The notes beneath the pieces were generated by a model. It did not search any database and was not told the DNA's origin. It worked only from the letters and a program-made list of their open reading frames with translations. A DNA stretch of 64,000 nt from Arsenophonus endosymbiont of Aphis craccivora (GTDB lineage: Bacteria; Pseudomonadota; Gammaproteobacteria; Enterobacterales; Enterobacteriaceae). The DNA lies in NCBI RefSeq assembly GCF_013460135.1, contig NZ_CP038155.1, positions 1,302,001-1,366,000 of the forward strand, given 5' to 3'. Numbering within the stretch: the stretch's first letter is position 1; every line of letters begins with the position of its first letter. The position numbers and the translations under genes were made by a program. This document shows, piece by piece, positions 53,135 to 64,000 of the stretch.

Positions 53135-53692
53135 GATCAATGCATTTTTATTTTATGCACAAGTACAATTGAAGTATCTATTCTAGAAAATACTGATGTT
53201 AATAACCAGATATTGCGCGCAAGGCGCTATTATTATTTTGATAAGGTTTTTATTTATAATAAAAGTATCATTTTAACTATATATTTCAAGGTGTAACTAC
53301 CTAAGGCAATATAATATTTTAATAGTGGATATTTACCTATGTCTCGATATATTGTAGCGCCTTCTTAGTGATGTAAAAAAGCTTCTCTCAACCAAATAAT
53401 TTTAATCGTTTAAGACAATAATATTGCATAATAAACATTAATTTTTTGATATTAATAGAAATTTTTATATGTTTGTTTTTTATATAAATATGTACAAACC
53501 AAATGATAGAATATTGATAAAAGCAAGTAACTGAAAAAGATTAACTAGCTAAATAATAAGCATATGATGTAAGTTTTATTGATAAATATAACATTAAATA
53601 TCGCTATAATATTCGGTAAGTAATAGTATTTTGTGATATATTTTATGAATTAAATTATTAGATAAAAAATTATAAAAAGTGGCAATATTTTC
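53135..53692. other. Gene-poor region between IS and tsaE
   Basis: About 560 bp, strongly AT-rich, with no recognisable gene or RNA. The tsaE promoter should lie at its right end. Confidence 0.5.
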
Positions 53693-54151
53693 ATGAAAGA
53701 ACTTATATTATTGCTTGCTAATGAAAAGGCAACAATAACCTTAGGGCAGCGTTTAGCTCAGCTTTGTAAGCAGGGTTTTATTCTTTATTTATATGGAGAC
53801 TTAGGTGCGGGGAAAACGACTTTTTGTCGTGGTTTTTTGCAAGGTTTAGGTTATCAAGGACATGTAAAAAGTCCAACCTACACTTTAGTTGAACCCTATT
53901 TGTTGACTCCTAATCCTGTTTATCATTTTGATTTATATCGTTTAACTGATCCTGAAGAGCTTGAATTTATGGGTATCCGTGACTATTTTGATTGGCAGGC
54001 TATATGTTTGGTGGAGTGGCCAAAAAAAGGTGAAGGGATGCTACCATGCGCTGATCTTGAACTCTACCTATCATATGACAATAATGGAAGACAAGCACGA
54101 TTTGTCGCGTTATCAACATATGGGGAAATGTTATTAGAAAAATTGTCATAA
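53693..54151 (+). CDS. tsaE: tRNA t6A37 biosynthesis ATPase TsaE
   Basis: 152 residues. The P-loop is [18 protein letters not shown]; also [10 protein letters not shown] and [18 protein letters not shown]. With TsaB and TsaD it drives threonylcarbamoylation of A37 in ANN-decoding tRNAs. It opens the conserved tsaE-amiB-mutL-miaA-hfq-hflX-hflK-hflC run. The nnr gene that normally precedes it is not seen. Intact. Confidence 0.95.
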   Translation: MKELILLLANEKATITLGQRLAQLCKQGFILYLYGDLGAGKTTFCRGFLQGLGYQGHVKSPTYTLVEPYLLTPNPVYHFDLYRLTDPEELEFMGIRDYFDWQAICLVEWPKKGEGMLPCADLELYLSYDNNGRQARFVALSTYGEMLLEKLS

Positions 54152-54165
54152 TAGGAATACTAATC

Positions 54166-55455
54166 ATGATGAAGACTTCGATGATTAATATAATAAAAAG
54201 ATGGCAAACTCATGTATTTCTTTTATTAATAACAATAATATTACTTAGCAACTTATTATTGTCTAATGCACAGTCTGCAACTTTATCCAATATTCGCGTC
54301 AATGATAATTTATCCGAGGCAAAAGTCACTTTACACTTTGCTGGCGGTAATCCAGAGTACCGCTTCTTTCCCCTTCATGAGCCTGAGCGTTTAGTTGTCG
54401 ATTTTCGTCAATCTGATCAGGTATCTGGATTACCAATGAAGTTTATAAATAATAATTTGGTTAAAGGGATCCGTACTAGTCAGCCACCGAATAGTCAGTA
54501 TCAACGTATTGTTATCGAATTGGCAAATGCAGTGAAAGCAAGTGCCGTGGCTGAACAAATAAATCATCGCTATCAAATAGTTTTGACCTTAAAGAATAAT
54601 CGTGCTGAGGCATTGCAGCCTCAGACATCTCAGTCCGCAACTGAAGCAACCAATAAATTGCTATCAATTGATTCACAAGCTGAGAAAAAGTTAGCCAATA
54701 ACTCACCAACTCCTTCAATATATAAAAATTTACCTAAAGGTACTCGGCAAGTTGTCGTGGCAATTGATGCGGGACATGGGGGTAAAGATCCAGGCGCAAT
54801 TGTGCAAAATGGTCATCGTGAAAAAAATATAACAATGATAATTTCGTGTAAATTAGAGAGCCATTTAAAGACAGATCCAATGTTTAAGCCAGTGATGACC
54901 CGTAATGGCGATTATTTTATTTCTGTAGCGGGTCGTTCAGAAGTGGCACGAAAAAAAGCGGCTGATATGCTCGTTTCAATTCATGCTGATGCAGCACCTA
55001 ATAATCGTGCCCGAGGTGCTTCTGTCTGGGTGCTTTCCAATCGAAGAGCGAATAGTGAATTGGGTAATTGGCTTGAACAACATGAAAAGCAATTTGAATT
55101 ATTAGGTGGTGCCGGTGATGCGTTAGCAAATGGTGCAGATCCTTATCTTAGCCAAGCTGTTTTAGATTTACAATTTGGCAATTCCCAACGTGTAGGTTAT
55201 GCTGTCGCGTTAAAAGTACTGAGAGAATTAAGTAAAATTGGTAATATCCATAAATATGATCCAGAACATGCCAGTCTTGGTGTACTTCGTTCTCCCGACA
55301 TTCCATCTATTCTGGTAGAAACAGGTTTTATTAGTAATATTTCTGAAGAGCGCCTTTTAGTTTCTGACGATTATCAGGAAAGTTTGGCGGTAGCGATTCA
55401 TCAAGGATTACGCAATTATTTTACCCAACACCCCTTACAAGCAGCGCCAAAATGA
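54166..55455 (+). CDS. amiB: N-acetylmuramoyl-L-alanine amidase AmiB
   Basis: 429 residues. The N-terminal export signal (HVFLLLITIILLSNLLLSNA) is followed by an AMIN domain (about residues 40-130: SEAKVTLHFAGGNPEYRFF, RLVVDFRQ), a linker, and a zinc Amidase_3 domain with IDAGHGGKDPGAI, VSIHADAAPN and SILVETGFISN. The inserted regulatory helix region (NWLEQHEKQFELLGGAGDAL) is the part relieved by EnvC-type activators. It cleaves septal peptidoglycan for daughter-cell separation. It lies 14 bp after tsaE. Intact. Confidence 0.95.
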   Translation: MMKTSMINIIKRWQTHVFLLLITIILLSNLLLSNAQSATLSNIRVNDNLSEAKVTLHFAGGNPEYRFFPLHEPERLVVDFRQSDQVSGLPMKFINNNLVKGIRTSQPPNSQYQRIVIELANAVKASAVAEQINHRYQIVLTLKNNRAEALQPQTSQSATEATNKLLSIDSQAEKKLANNSPTPSIYKNLPKGTRQVVVAIDAGHGGKDPGAIVQNGHREKNITMIISCKLESHLKTDPMFKPVMTRNGDYFISVAGRSEVARKKAADMLVSIHADAAPNNRARGASVWVLSNRRANSELGNWLEQHEKQFELLGGAGDALANGADPYLSQAVLDLQFGNSQRVGYAVALKVLRELSKIGNIHKYDPEHASLGVLRSPDIPSILVETGFISNISEERLLVSDDYQESLAVAIHQGLRNYFTQHPLQAAPK

Positions 55456-55476
55456 TGGAATATGGCAGAGGTCATT

Positions 55477-57417
55477 ATGTCAGCGATACAAATTCTTTCT
55501 CCTCAGTTAGCTAATCAAATTGCTGCGGGTGAAGTTGTTGAACGCCCATCATCGGTTGTGAAAGAGTTAGTCGAAAATAGTCTTGATGCTGGCGCCAGCC
55601 GTATTGATATTGAAATTGAGCGTGGTGGGGCAAAACTTATCCGTATCCATGACAATGGTAGTGGTATCGCCAAAGAAGATGTAACACTAGCGCTGGAGCG
55701 ACACGCTACCAGCAAAATAGCCACGCTAGAAGATCTGGCCGCTATTATGAGTATGGGATTTAGAGGAGAAGCGCTGGCCAGTATTAGTTCGGTTTCTCGT
55801 TTAATACTAACTTCACGCGTCGAGACTCAGACAGAAGCCTGGCAAGCTTATGCTGAAGGGCGTGAGATGAATGTTACGCTAAAACCTGCTGCTCACCCAA
55901 TAGGAACAACAGTTGAAGTTCTTGATCTGTTTTATAATACGCCGGCTCGACGTAAATTTTTACGTACAGAAAAAACCGAATTTAGCCATATTGATGAGAT
56001 TGTACGTAGAATAGCTTTAGCACGTTTCGATGTTGTAATCAATTTGCATCATAATGGTAAATTAGTTAGCCAGTATCGTGCGACAAATAGTGAAGAGCAA
56101 TATGAACGACGCTTAGCTGCTATTTGTGGTACTTCTTTTATACAAAATGCGCTGAAATTATGTTGGCAACATGGTGATTTAGCCATTAAAGGCTGGGTAA
56201 CTAATCCCTATTTAGGTAAGGCCGCTGAAATTCAATATTGTTATGTTAATGGGCGCATAATGCGCGATCGATTAATCAATCATGCAATTCGTCAGGCCTA
56301 TGCTGATCGTCTGCAAGAAGAACAGCAAGCGGCTTATGTGCTTTATTTAACCATTGATCCTCATCAGGTTGATGTTAATGTTCATCCAGCCAAACAGGAA
56401 GTTCGTTTTCACCAAGCTAGATTGGTTCATGATTTTATCTATCAGGGTGTGAACACGGTACTAAGCCAACAACACCAAAAACAATTTAATCAAGTCTCTG
56501 TTAGTTCAAACCAGGAAACTCATCTTGCTTCAGGATTACAAAATCGGTTAGCTGCGGGTGAAAATTTTTTTGCCTCAGATGATTCAAAGCAGCATTTAGT
56601 TATTAAAGAGCAAGAAGCACAAGTAATAACAGAATTAAGTGCCAGTAGCCAAATTTCGCCGTCTAAAACAGCATCATTTTCTTGTTACAATAATGGAAAA
56701 ATAGCTAAAAAAATCTATAACAAAAAACAGGGTGAGCTTTATCAGCAATTGATGCAAAATGAACCAGCTAAACAAGAAAAAATCCCACTTTTTCCAGAGC
56801 GAGAATCGATAAAAACTGAAAAAATAGCAGTAAAATCTGTTGATATAGAAAAAAAAGATAAAAATTATACGTTTGGTAAAATACTAACAATTTATTCTAA
56901 AAATTTCGCATTTATTGAATCATCATTTGGAATAGGTTTGTTATCATTAGCGGAAGCTGAGCGATATTTAAAGCGAAGTCAATTAATTCCTACTGATAAA
57001 GAATTAAAATCTCAGCCCTTACTGATACCAATAAAGCTCGCATTAACAGAAAAGGAAATTGAAACTTTTTATCGAGTAAAGGTATTATTAAGTACCTTAG
57101 GTTTTGACATCAATATTTCTCATAACAAAGCAACAATTAGTGGTGTATCTTGTCCCTTGAGATCACAAAATTTAGCTGAGCTATTTCCAAAACTATTGAA
57201 ATATCTTGCTCAAAACACTTCTTGTCAGTTGATGGAATTAGTTGTTTGGTTAGCAGATCATTTAGTAAATGAAAAACAAGTGTGGACGATTGCACAAGGG
57301 GTACAGTTATTAGCGGATCTGGAGCGGACTTACCCTAAATTAGTTAAAGAACCACCGAAAACATTACTACAGCTAATTGATTTTGAATCGGTGATAACGG
57401 CTTTAACTCATGAGTAA
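55477..57417 (+). CDS. mutL: DNA mismatch repair protein MutL
   Basis: 646 residues from ATG 55477, placed to match family starts ([20 protein letters not shown]); ATG 55462 also lies in frame. The GHKL ATPase N-terminus has [20 protein letters not shown] and [27 protein letters not shown] closes the N-terminal fragment. The middle (about residues 340-470) is a Lys/Gln-rich low-conservation linker. The C-terminal dimerisation domain follows. It couples MutS to MutH and UvrD. Although homopolymer frameshifts abound in this genome, the gene is intact, so loss of MutL is not the explanation. Confidence 0.95.
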   Translation: MSAIQILSPQLANQIAAGEVVERPSSVVKELVENSLDAGASRIDIEIERGGAKLIRIHDNGSGIAKEDVTLALERHATSKIATLEDLAAIMSMGFRGEALASISSVSRLILTSRVETQTEAWQAYAEGREMNVTLKPAAHPIGTTVEVLDLFYNTPARRKFLRTEKTEFSHIDEIVRRIALARFDVVINLHHNGKLVSQYRATNSEEQYERRLAAICGTSFIQNALKLCWQHGDLAIKGWVTNPYLGKAAEIQYCYVNGRIMRDRLINHAIRQAYADRLQEEQQAAYVLYLTIDPHQVDVNVHPAKQEVRFHQARLVHDFIYQGVNTVLSQQHQKQFNQVSVSSNQETHLASGLQNRLAAGENFFASDDSKQHLVIKEQEAQVITELSASSQISPSKTASFSCYNNGKIAKKIYNKKQGELYQQLMQNEPAKQEKIPLFPERESIKTEKIAVKSVDIEKKDKNYTFGKILTIYSKNFAFIESSFGIGLLSLAEAERYLKRSQLIPTDKELKSQPLLIPIKLALTEKEIETFYRVKVLLSTLGFDINISHNKATISGVSCPLRSQNLAELFPKLLKYLAQNTSCQLMELVVWLADHLVNEKQVWTIAQGVQLLADLERTYPKLVKEPPKTLLQLIDFESVITALTHE

Positions 57418-58351
57418 ACAAATTTTTCAACATAAACCGCCAGCGATTTTTATCATGGGGCCAACGGCGTCAGGAAAGACAGCATTGGCAATGGCATTGC
57501 GTCAACAATTACCCGTTGAAATAATTAGTGTAGATTCTGCTTTAATTTATCGCGGTATGGATATAGGAACAGCGAAACCAACACGGGAAGAGCAACAAAT
57601 TGATCCACACCGATTAATTGACATATTGGATCCTGCACAGTCTTATTCAGCCGCAGATTTTCGCCGTGATGCTTTATTAGAAATGGAAAAAATTGTCGCA
57701 TCTGGCCGTATTCCCTTACTCGTTGGGGGGACTATGCTATATTTTAAAGCATTACTGGATGGGTTGTCACCCTTACCTTCTGCCGATGTCACAATTCGGG
57801 CAGAAATTGAAATGCAAGCGAAACAATTTGGTTGGGGTGCAATTCATAAACGTTTGCAAGCGGTTGATCCAATATCGGCAGCTAGAATCCATCCTAATGA
57901 TCCTCAACGATTGTCTCGTGCCTTGGAGGTTTTCTTAGTTTCCGGGAAGAGTCTGACAGAATTAACTGAAATTGTAGAGGCAGAATTACCTTATAATGTG
58001 TTACAGTTTGAGATTTCACCGCAAGATCGTAAAATTCTCCACCAACGTATTGAGATCCGCTTCCTGCAAATGTTGAAGACGGGTTTTGAGGATGAAGTTA
58101 GCGCTCTTTATGCTAGATGGGATCTCCATGGGGATCTACCCGCTATACGTTCTGTTGGTTATCGTCAGATGTGGTCATATTTGTCTGGTGAAATCAGCTA
58201 TGATGAAATGGTTTATCGTGGTATATGTGCAACACGTCAATTGGCTAAACGTCAAATTACATGGTTAAGAGGATGGAAAAACGTGCATCGACTCGATAGC
58301 GATGATATTAAGGGAATTCTTAACACAATATTGCATGTTATTAGTGTATAG
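57410..58351 (+). CDS. miaA: tRNA dimethylallyltransferase MiaA
   Basis: 313 residues. The P-loop is [16 protein letters not shown]; then [18 protein letters not shown] and [19 protein letters not shown]. It transfers an isopentenyl group to A37 of UNN-decoding tRNAs. The start overlaps the end of mutL by 8 bp, so translation is coupled. Intact. Confidence 0.96.
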   Translation: MSKQIFQHKPPAIFIMGPTASGKTALAMALRQQLPVEIISVDSALIYRGMDIGTAKPTREEQQIDPHRLIDILDPAQSYSAADFRRDALLEMEKIVASGRIPLLVGGTMLYFKALLDGLSPLPSADVTIRAEIEMQAKQFGWGAIHKRLQAVDPISAARIHPNDPQRLSRALEVFLVSGKSLTELTEIVEAELPYNVLQFEISPQDRKILHQRIEIRFLQMLKTGFEDEVSALYARWDLHGDLPAIRSVGYRQMWSYLSGEISYDEMVYRGICATRQLAKRQITWLRGWKNVHRLDSDDIKGILNTILHVISV

Positions 58352-58460
58352 GTTTGCTATTTATGTACAATTGGTGGTAAAGGCACAATTTTTTGAGTAG
58401 TTAATTTTTTCGAACCATAAAGGTTCTTAGTTAAAAACAACAAAATAAGGAAAATAGAGA

Positions 58461-58757
58461 ATGGCTAAGGGGCAATCTTTGCAAGATCCGTTCCTAAACG
58501 CGTTACGTCGTGAAAGGGTTCCGGTTTCCATTTATTTGGTCAATGGCATCAAATTACAAGGTCAAATCGAATCATTTGATCAATTTGTTATTTTACTGAA
58601 AAACACAGTAAGCCAAATGGTATATAAGCATGCTATTTCTACTGTAGTACCTTCTCGTCCTGTATCTCACCATAGTAATCAAGGGGGTAATACAGGCTTA
58701 GGTAATTACAATACAGGTAATGTGGCAGTTCCACAGGATAGTGATGCGACTGAATAA
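58461..58757 (+). CDS. hfq: RNA chaperone Hfq
   Basis: 98 residues. The Sm-like core is [19 protein letters not shown] (Sm1) and [10 protein letters not shown] (Sm2, with the YKH motif). The flexible C-terminus ([18 protein letters not shown]) is a little shorter than the 102-residue E. coli form. It pairs sRNAs with mRNAs. A good AAGGAAAATAG ribosome site precedes it. Intact. Confidence 0.97.
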   Translation: MAKGQSLQDPFLNALRRERVPVSIYLVNGIKLQGQIESFDQFVILLKNTVSQMVYKHAISTVVPSRPVSHHSNQGGNTGLGNYNTGNVAVPQDSDATE

Positions 58758-58779
58758 TTCAGTTAATTATCTGAACACA

Positions 58780-58813
58780 AAAGTACAGGTAAAGTTCCTT
58801 TTACCTGTACTTT
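58780..58813 (+). terminator. Strong hairpin after hfq
   Basis: A 14-bp perfect stem AAAGTACAGGTAAA/TTTACCTGTACTTT with a 6-base loop lies 22 bp after hfq. It likely ends or attenuates transcription before hflX. Confidence 0.75.
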
Positions 58814-58851
58814 GCCTGTTTGATATTTTTTAAGTCTAAGGAGTTGTGCTT

Positions 58852-60144
58852 TTGTTTGATAGACATGAAGGTGGGGAATTAGCTGTTCTTGTGCATGTTT
58901 TTTTCTCTAATGAAAAAGATACTGAAAACCTGATTGAATTTGAATCATTAGTCATCTCTGCGGGCATTAAGCCAGTACAGATAATCACAGGAAATCGCAA
59001 ATCACCGCAGGCTAAATATTTTGTTGGTGAGGGTAAAGCGGAAGAAATTGCTGCAGCTATTAAAGACAGTAATGCCGATGTGGTTCTTTTTTATCATACG
59101 TTAAGCCCTGCACAGGAAAGAAATCTTGAACGATTATGTCAGTGCCGAGTTATTGATCGTACAGGTTTAATTTTAGATATATTTGCACAGCTCGCACGTA
59201 CACATGAAGGTAAACTACAAGTTGAATTAGCTCAGTTAAGGCATATTTCTACCCGTTTGGTACGTGGCTGGACTCACCTTGAACGACAGAAAGGAGGGAT
59301 CGGCTTACGTGGACCTGGTGAAACGCAACTTGAAACGGATCGTCGATTGATCCGCGGTAAAATTCGACAAATTCTTTCTCGGTTGGCTAAGGTAGAAAAG
59401 CAGAGAGAGCAGGGTAGACAAGCTAGAAGTAAAGCGGGTATTCCCACCATATCATTGGTAGGTTACACTAATGCCGGTAAGTCTAGTCTGTTTAATCAAA
59501 TGACAAAGTCTGAAGTATATGCAGCAGATCAATTATTTGCTACGTTAGATCCTACATTAAGGCGTATTGATATTGATGATGTTGGAGTGATAGTGTTGGC
59601 TGATACTGTAGGTTTTATTCGCCATCTACCTCACGATCTGGTTGCTGCATTTAAAGCAACATTGCAGGAAACACGCGAAGCCAGTTTATTATTACATGTT
59701 GTCGATGCTGCGGATAACCGTATGGAAGAAAATATCCGCGCAGTTGAAAGTTTACTAGAAGAAATTGAGGCTAATGAAATTCCAGCGCTGTTAGTCATGA
59801 ATAAAATTGACATGTTGAATGGATTTACTCCCCGTATTTATCGCGATGAGAATAATGTCCCTATTCGGGTCGGGCTCTCGGCTCAAACTGGTGAAGGGAT
59901 TCCATTATTATTACAGGCGCTGACAGAACGCCTTTCTGGTGAAATTGCACACTATGAATTGCGTTTACCGCCAGAAGCGGGTCGTTTGCGCAGTCGGTTC
60001 TATCAACTTCAGGCAATCGAATATGAAGAAATGGATAAAGATGGCAGTATCATGCTTGAAGTGAAGCTGCCCATTGTTGACTGGCAAAGACTTTGCAAGC
60101 AAGAACAACCTTTACTTGAGTACATTGTTAAGTCAACACATTAA
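58852..60144 (+). CDS. hflX: Ribosome-splitting GTPase HflX
   Basis: 430 residues from TTG 58852, preferred because it gives the family start MFDRHEGGE and lies 8 bases after AGGAG; GTG 58846 is the alternative. The N-terminal HflX domain ([13 protein letters not shown]) is followed by a GTPase with [29 protein letters not shown] and NKID. HflX dissociates stalled 70S ribosomes after heat stress. Intact. Confidence 0.95.
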   Translation: MFDRHEGGELAVLVHVFFSNEKDTENLIEFESLVISAGIKPVQIITGNRKSPQAKYFVGEGKAEEIAAAIKDSNADVVLFYHTLSPAQERNLERLCQCRVIDRTGLILDIFAQLARTHEGKLQVELAQLRHISTRLVRGWTHLERQKGGIGLRGPGETQLETDRRLIRGKIRQILSRLAKVEKQREQGRQARSKAGIPTISLVGYTNAGKSSLFNQMTKSEVYAADQLFATLDPTLRRIDIDDVGVIVLADTVGFIRHLPHDLVAAFKATLQETREASLLLHVVDAADNRMEENIRAVESLLEEIEANEIPALLVMNKIDMLNGFTPRIYRDENNVPIRVGLSAQTGEGIPLLLQALTERLSGEIAHYELRLPPEAGRLRSRFYQLQAIEYEEMDKDGSIMLEVKLPIVDWQRLCKQEQPLLEYIVKSTH

Positions 60145-60229
60145 ATGTGGTCAATAAATTGAACAAATTAAGAGTAAAATATTTTGCTCTTAGCCCTGAA
60201 AAACCAATCATAACGAATGGAGCTATAAC

Positions 60230-61447
60230 ATGGCGTGGAATCAGCCCGGTAATAACGGACAGGACCGCGACCCGTGGGGAAGCAGCAATAGCGGCAACTC
60301 CAGTGGTAATAAAGGTAATCGGAAAAAGGGAACAACTGATCTTGACGATCTGTTCCGCAAGTTGAGTCGCAAACTTGGTGGTTTAGGTGGTAATAATAAA
60401 GGTAAAAATGGTTCGAGTAATCAAAATGGCGTAAATATAAACGGCCGTTTTATCGTATTTATTATCGCAGCAGTTGTGATTATTTGGGCTTCAAGTGGTT
60501 TTTATACGATAAAAGAGAGTGATCGTGGCGTCATTTTCCGTTTTGGTAAATATAGCCATACTGTTGAACCGGGTTTAAATTGGAAACCAAATTTTATTGA
60601 AAAAGTGATTCCGATTAATGTTGAAACCATTCGTGAACAAGCGACTAATGGTATGATGTTAACTTCGGATGAAAATGTTATTCAAGTAGAAATGAACGTC
60701 CAGTATCGCGTAACAGATCCGGCTCAATATTTATTTAATGTTACTAACCCGGATAACAGTTTACGTCAGGCAATAGATAGCGCAGTACGTGGAATTATTG
60801 GCCAATCAGCAATGGAACAGGTGTTAACGACGAAACGTGCCTTTATCCGTGATGAAACACAAAAAGAGTTAGAAAATACGATAAGACCTTATAATATGGG
60901 TATAACGATATTAGATGTTAACTTCCAGGCTGCTCGTCCACCTGAAGCGGTTAAAGCCGCATTTGATGATGTTATTGCAGCGCGAGAAGAAGAACAGAAG
61001 ACCATTCGTGAAGCGCAAGCTTATCGTAATGAAGTTTTGCCATTAGCGAAAGGTAATGCGCAGAAATTGATTGAAGAAGCAACAGCTTATAAATCAAGTG
61101 TGGTTTTCAAGGCGGAAGGTGAAGTCGCTAGCTTTGCCAAAATTTTGCCAGAATATCGAGCTGCTCCTCAAATCACTCGAGAACGTTTATATATTGAGAC
61201 AATGGAACGAGTACTAAGTAATACGCGTAAGGTTATTGTTAACGACAAGAGCAATAGTATGTTAGTGTTGCCGTTAGAGCAGATTTTACGCAGTGGAACC
61301 AAAGATAAAGCAGCATATATACAAAAAATAGCACCACCAAAAGTTATTCAGCAATCAGATATTTCTACTGAATCGCCTTATTCATATAGCTATGGTACGC
61401 GGGATAATGCTCGGGACAGTAATTCAACTCGTGTAGGGAGACAATAA
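60230..61447 (+). CDS. hflK: FtsH protease modulator HflK
   Basis: 405 residues. A Gly/Asn-rich cytosolic N-terminus (residues 1-72), one membrane helix (FIVFIIAAVVIIWASSGFYT), then the periplasmic SPFH/band-7 domain (IKESDRGVIFRFGKYSHTVE) and a long helical region (AAREEEQKTIREAQAYRNEV). With HflC it forms a cage around FtsH and limits its proteolysis. It has a strong GGAGC ribosome site. Intact. Confidence 0.96.
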   Translation: MAWNQPGNNGQDRDPWGSSNSGNSSGNKGNRKKGTTDLDDLFRKLSRKLGGLGGNNKGKNGSSNQNGVNINGRFIVFIIAAVVIIWASSGFYTIKESDRGVIFRFGKYSHTVEPGLNWKPNFIEKVIPINVETIREQATNGMMLTSDENVIQVEMNVQYRVTDPAQYLFNVTNPDNSLRQAIDSAVRGIIGQSAMEQVLTTKRAFIRDETQKELENTIRPYNMGITILDVNFQAARPPEAVKAAFDDVIAAREEEQKTIREAQAYRNEVLPLAKGNAQKLIEEATAYKSSVVFKAEGEVASFAKILPEYRAAPQITRERLYIETMERVLSNTRKVIVNDKSNSMLVLPLEQILRSGTKDKAAYIQKIAPPKVIQQSDISTESPYSYSYGTRDNARDSNSTRVGRQ

Positions 61448-61449
61448 TC

Positions 61450-62457
61450 ATGCGTAAATCAGTGATTGTTATTATTGTTGCTGTATTAGTTGTGTTGTAT
61501 ATGTCAATTTTCACCGTTCAACAAACAGAAAGAGGCATTATTCTACGCTTTGGTAAGGTTGTGCGTGATAGTGACAATAAACCTATGATTGATGAGCCAG
61601 GTTTGCACCTCAAAATACCATTTATTGAAACGGTAAAAATGCTTGATGCTCGTATTCAGACATTGGATGTTCAGGCCGATCGCTATCTGACTCGAGAAAA
61701 TAAAGATTTAATGGTTGATTCCTATTTAAAATGGCGAATTACTGATTTTAGTCGTTACTATGTGGCGACCGGTGGCGGTAATCCTTATCAAGCTGAAACT
61801 TTACTGAAACGTAAATTTAGTGATCGTTTGCGTTCAGAATTTGGCCGTTTAAATGTGAAAGATATTATTACCGATTCTCGCGGGCGCTTGACCGTCGATG
61901 TGCGTGATGCACTTAATAAAGGTTCTGGTTCAGATACAGAAGCGACAAAAGATGCAGATCAGGCTATTGCATCGGCAGCAGCCCGTTTTGATCAAGAGAT
62001 CAAAGGTAATTCGCCAGTTGTTAATCCAAACAGCATGGCGGCGTTAGGGATCCAAGTTGTCGATGTTCGTATCAAACGTATTGAATTGCCAAGTGAAGTT
62101 TCGGAAGCGATATATCAACGTATGCGCGCTGAACGAGAGGCTGTAGCACGCCAACATCGTTCACAAGGTCAAGAAGAGGCCGTGAAGATCCGTGCAGCAG
62201 CAGATAAAACAGTGACCGAGACATTGGCAGAAGCGGAGTGCACGGCACTGAAATTACATGGTGAAGGAGATGCGATGGCAACTAAGCTATTTGCTGATGC
62301 ATTTAACCAAGATCCTGATTTCTATGCTTTCATTCGTAGTTTACGGGCATACGAAAAGAGCTTTAGTAAAAATGGTGATGATGTGATGGTATTAAGCCCA
62401 GATACCGATTTTTTCCGCTATATGCGAGCACCAACTAAACAAAGAGCGGTACAGTGA
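61450..62457 (+). CDS. hflC: FtsH protease modulator HflC
   Basis: 335 residues (E. coli 334). The N-terminal signal-anchor VIVIIVAVLVVLYMSIFTV is followed by the SPFH domain (QQTERGIILRFGKV) and a helical hairpin ending FRYMRAPTKQ. It starts 2 bp after hflK with AGGGAGACAATC in front, so expression is coupled to form the 1:1 complex. Intact. Confidence 0.96.
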   Translation: MRKSVIVIIVAVLVVLYMSIFTVQQTERGIILRFGKVVRDSDNKPMIDEPGLHLKIPFIETVKMLDARIQTLDVQADRYLTRENKDLMVDSYLKWRITDFSRYYVATGGGNPYQAETLLKRKFSDRLRSEFGRLNVKDIITDSRGRLTVDVRDALNKGSGSDTEATKDADQAIASAAARFDQEIKGNSPVVNPNSMAALGIQVVDVRIKRIELPSEVSEAIYQRMRAEREAVARQHRSQGQEEAVKIRAAADKTVTETLAEAECTALKLHGEGDAMATKLFADAFNQDPDFYAFIRSLRAYEKSFSKNGDDVMVLSPDTDFFRYMRAPTKQRAVQ

Positions 62458-62499
62458 TCATTTAAAGATAAATGAAATGATTGCCAATTGACTCTAGGT

Positions 62500-62523
62500 A
62501 AGCCCGCATTAGGCGGGCTTTAA
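62500..62523 (+). terminator. Rho-independent terminator after hflC
   Basis: An 8-bp stem AAGCCCGC/GCGGGCTT with a 5-base loop is followed by TTAAT. It closes the tsaE-hflC group and separates it from purA. The small yjeT gene found here in E. coli is absent. Confidence 0.8.
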
Positions 62524-62595
62524 TCTGTTAAGATTGTCATGAAAATAGGTATTGGTGTTATAAAAATTGCTGGCAGCTAATGATTGAAATGGTAG

Positions 62596-63927
<1,332 letters not shown>

Positions 63928-63959
63928 GTTTACCACTCAATAATATTGCTCAAAGAGTG

Positions 63960-63985
63960 ACGCCTGAACATTCAGGCGTTATTTT
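63960..63985 (+). terminator. Rho-independent terminator after purA
   Basis: The stem ACGCCTGAA/TTCAGGCGT with a 2-base apex is followed by TATTTTTAT, 33 bp after the purA stop. Confidence 0.85.
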
Positions 63986-64000
63986 TATATCTAGTAATTC

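Overview
The window looks like chromosomal DNA of an AT-rich gamma-proteobacterium of the order Enterobacterales. It carries OmpA, MatP, PqiABC, YcbX, HflKC and an orn-tRNA-Gly block arranged much as in E. coli. The low GC, the many recent pseudogenes (single frameshifts or single stop codons in otherwise well-conserved genes) and at least seven near-identical IS903-group elements fit a host-associated lineage in genome decay. An Arsenophonus-like member of the Morganellaceae is the best guess. That is an inference from gene content and composition, not a sequence match.

Layout. 1-2682: a chromosomal scrap (igaA tail, hslR, broken hslO) between two inverted IS903-group copies. 2683-10064: the sxy-sulA-ompA-matP-lonH-fabA neighbourhood, with sxy truncated, sulA frameshifted and one IS inserted between them with a perfect 9-bp target duplication. 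10088-18841: pqiCBA (B and A broken), uup, rlmL and ycbX (broken). 18991-20204: a short zapC tail cut by an IS that joins it to unrelated DNA. 20224-29949: fdhD and the fdoGHI-fdhE-selA-selB group. This encodes formate dehydrogenase-O and the selenocysteine machinery it needs; fdoG, fdhE, selA and selB are all broken, while fdhD, fdoH and fdoI are still open. 30095-33558: an oxidoreductase and two UDP-sugar genes (an epimerase carrying a 13-unit, 9-bp repeat, and UDP-glucose dehydrogenase). 33690-38997: a Csu-type (archaic chaperone-usher, spore-coat-U domain) pilus operon with broken usher and tip genes. 39307-43708: a second, classical chaperone-usher locus split by an IS and partly inverted. 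45014-51356: mscM (broken), psd, rsgA, orn, tRNA-Gly(GCC). 53693-63927: the conserved tsaE-amiB-mutL-miaA-hfq-hflX-hflK-hflC block and purA, all intact.

Main themes. (1) Core housekeeping genes (fabA, uup, rlmL, psd, rsgA, orn, tsaE to purA) are intact, while stress, adhesion, anaerobic respiration and envelope accessory genes are decaying. (2) IS903-group copies sit at breakpoints of gene order. Only two of the six complete copies have recognisable 9-bp target duplications, which implies recombination between copies; at the second usher gene the flanking bases show an inversion directly. (3) Two in-frame 9-bp tandem repeats have expanded inside open genes (epimerase and fdhD). I found no CRISPR array, prophage or clearly undescribed multi-gene system. 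The most interesting material is the IS-driven rearrangement, the coordinated loss of selenocysteine decoding and the coding repeat expansion.
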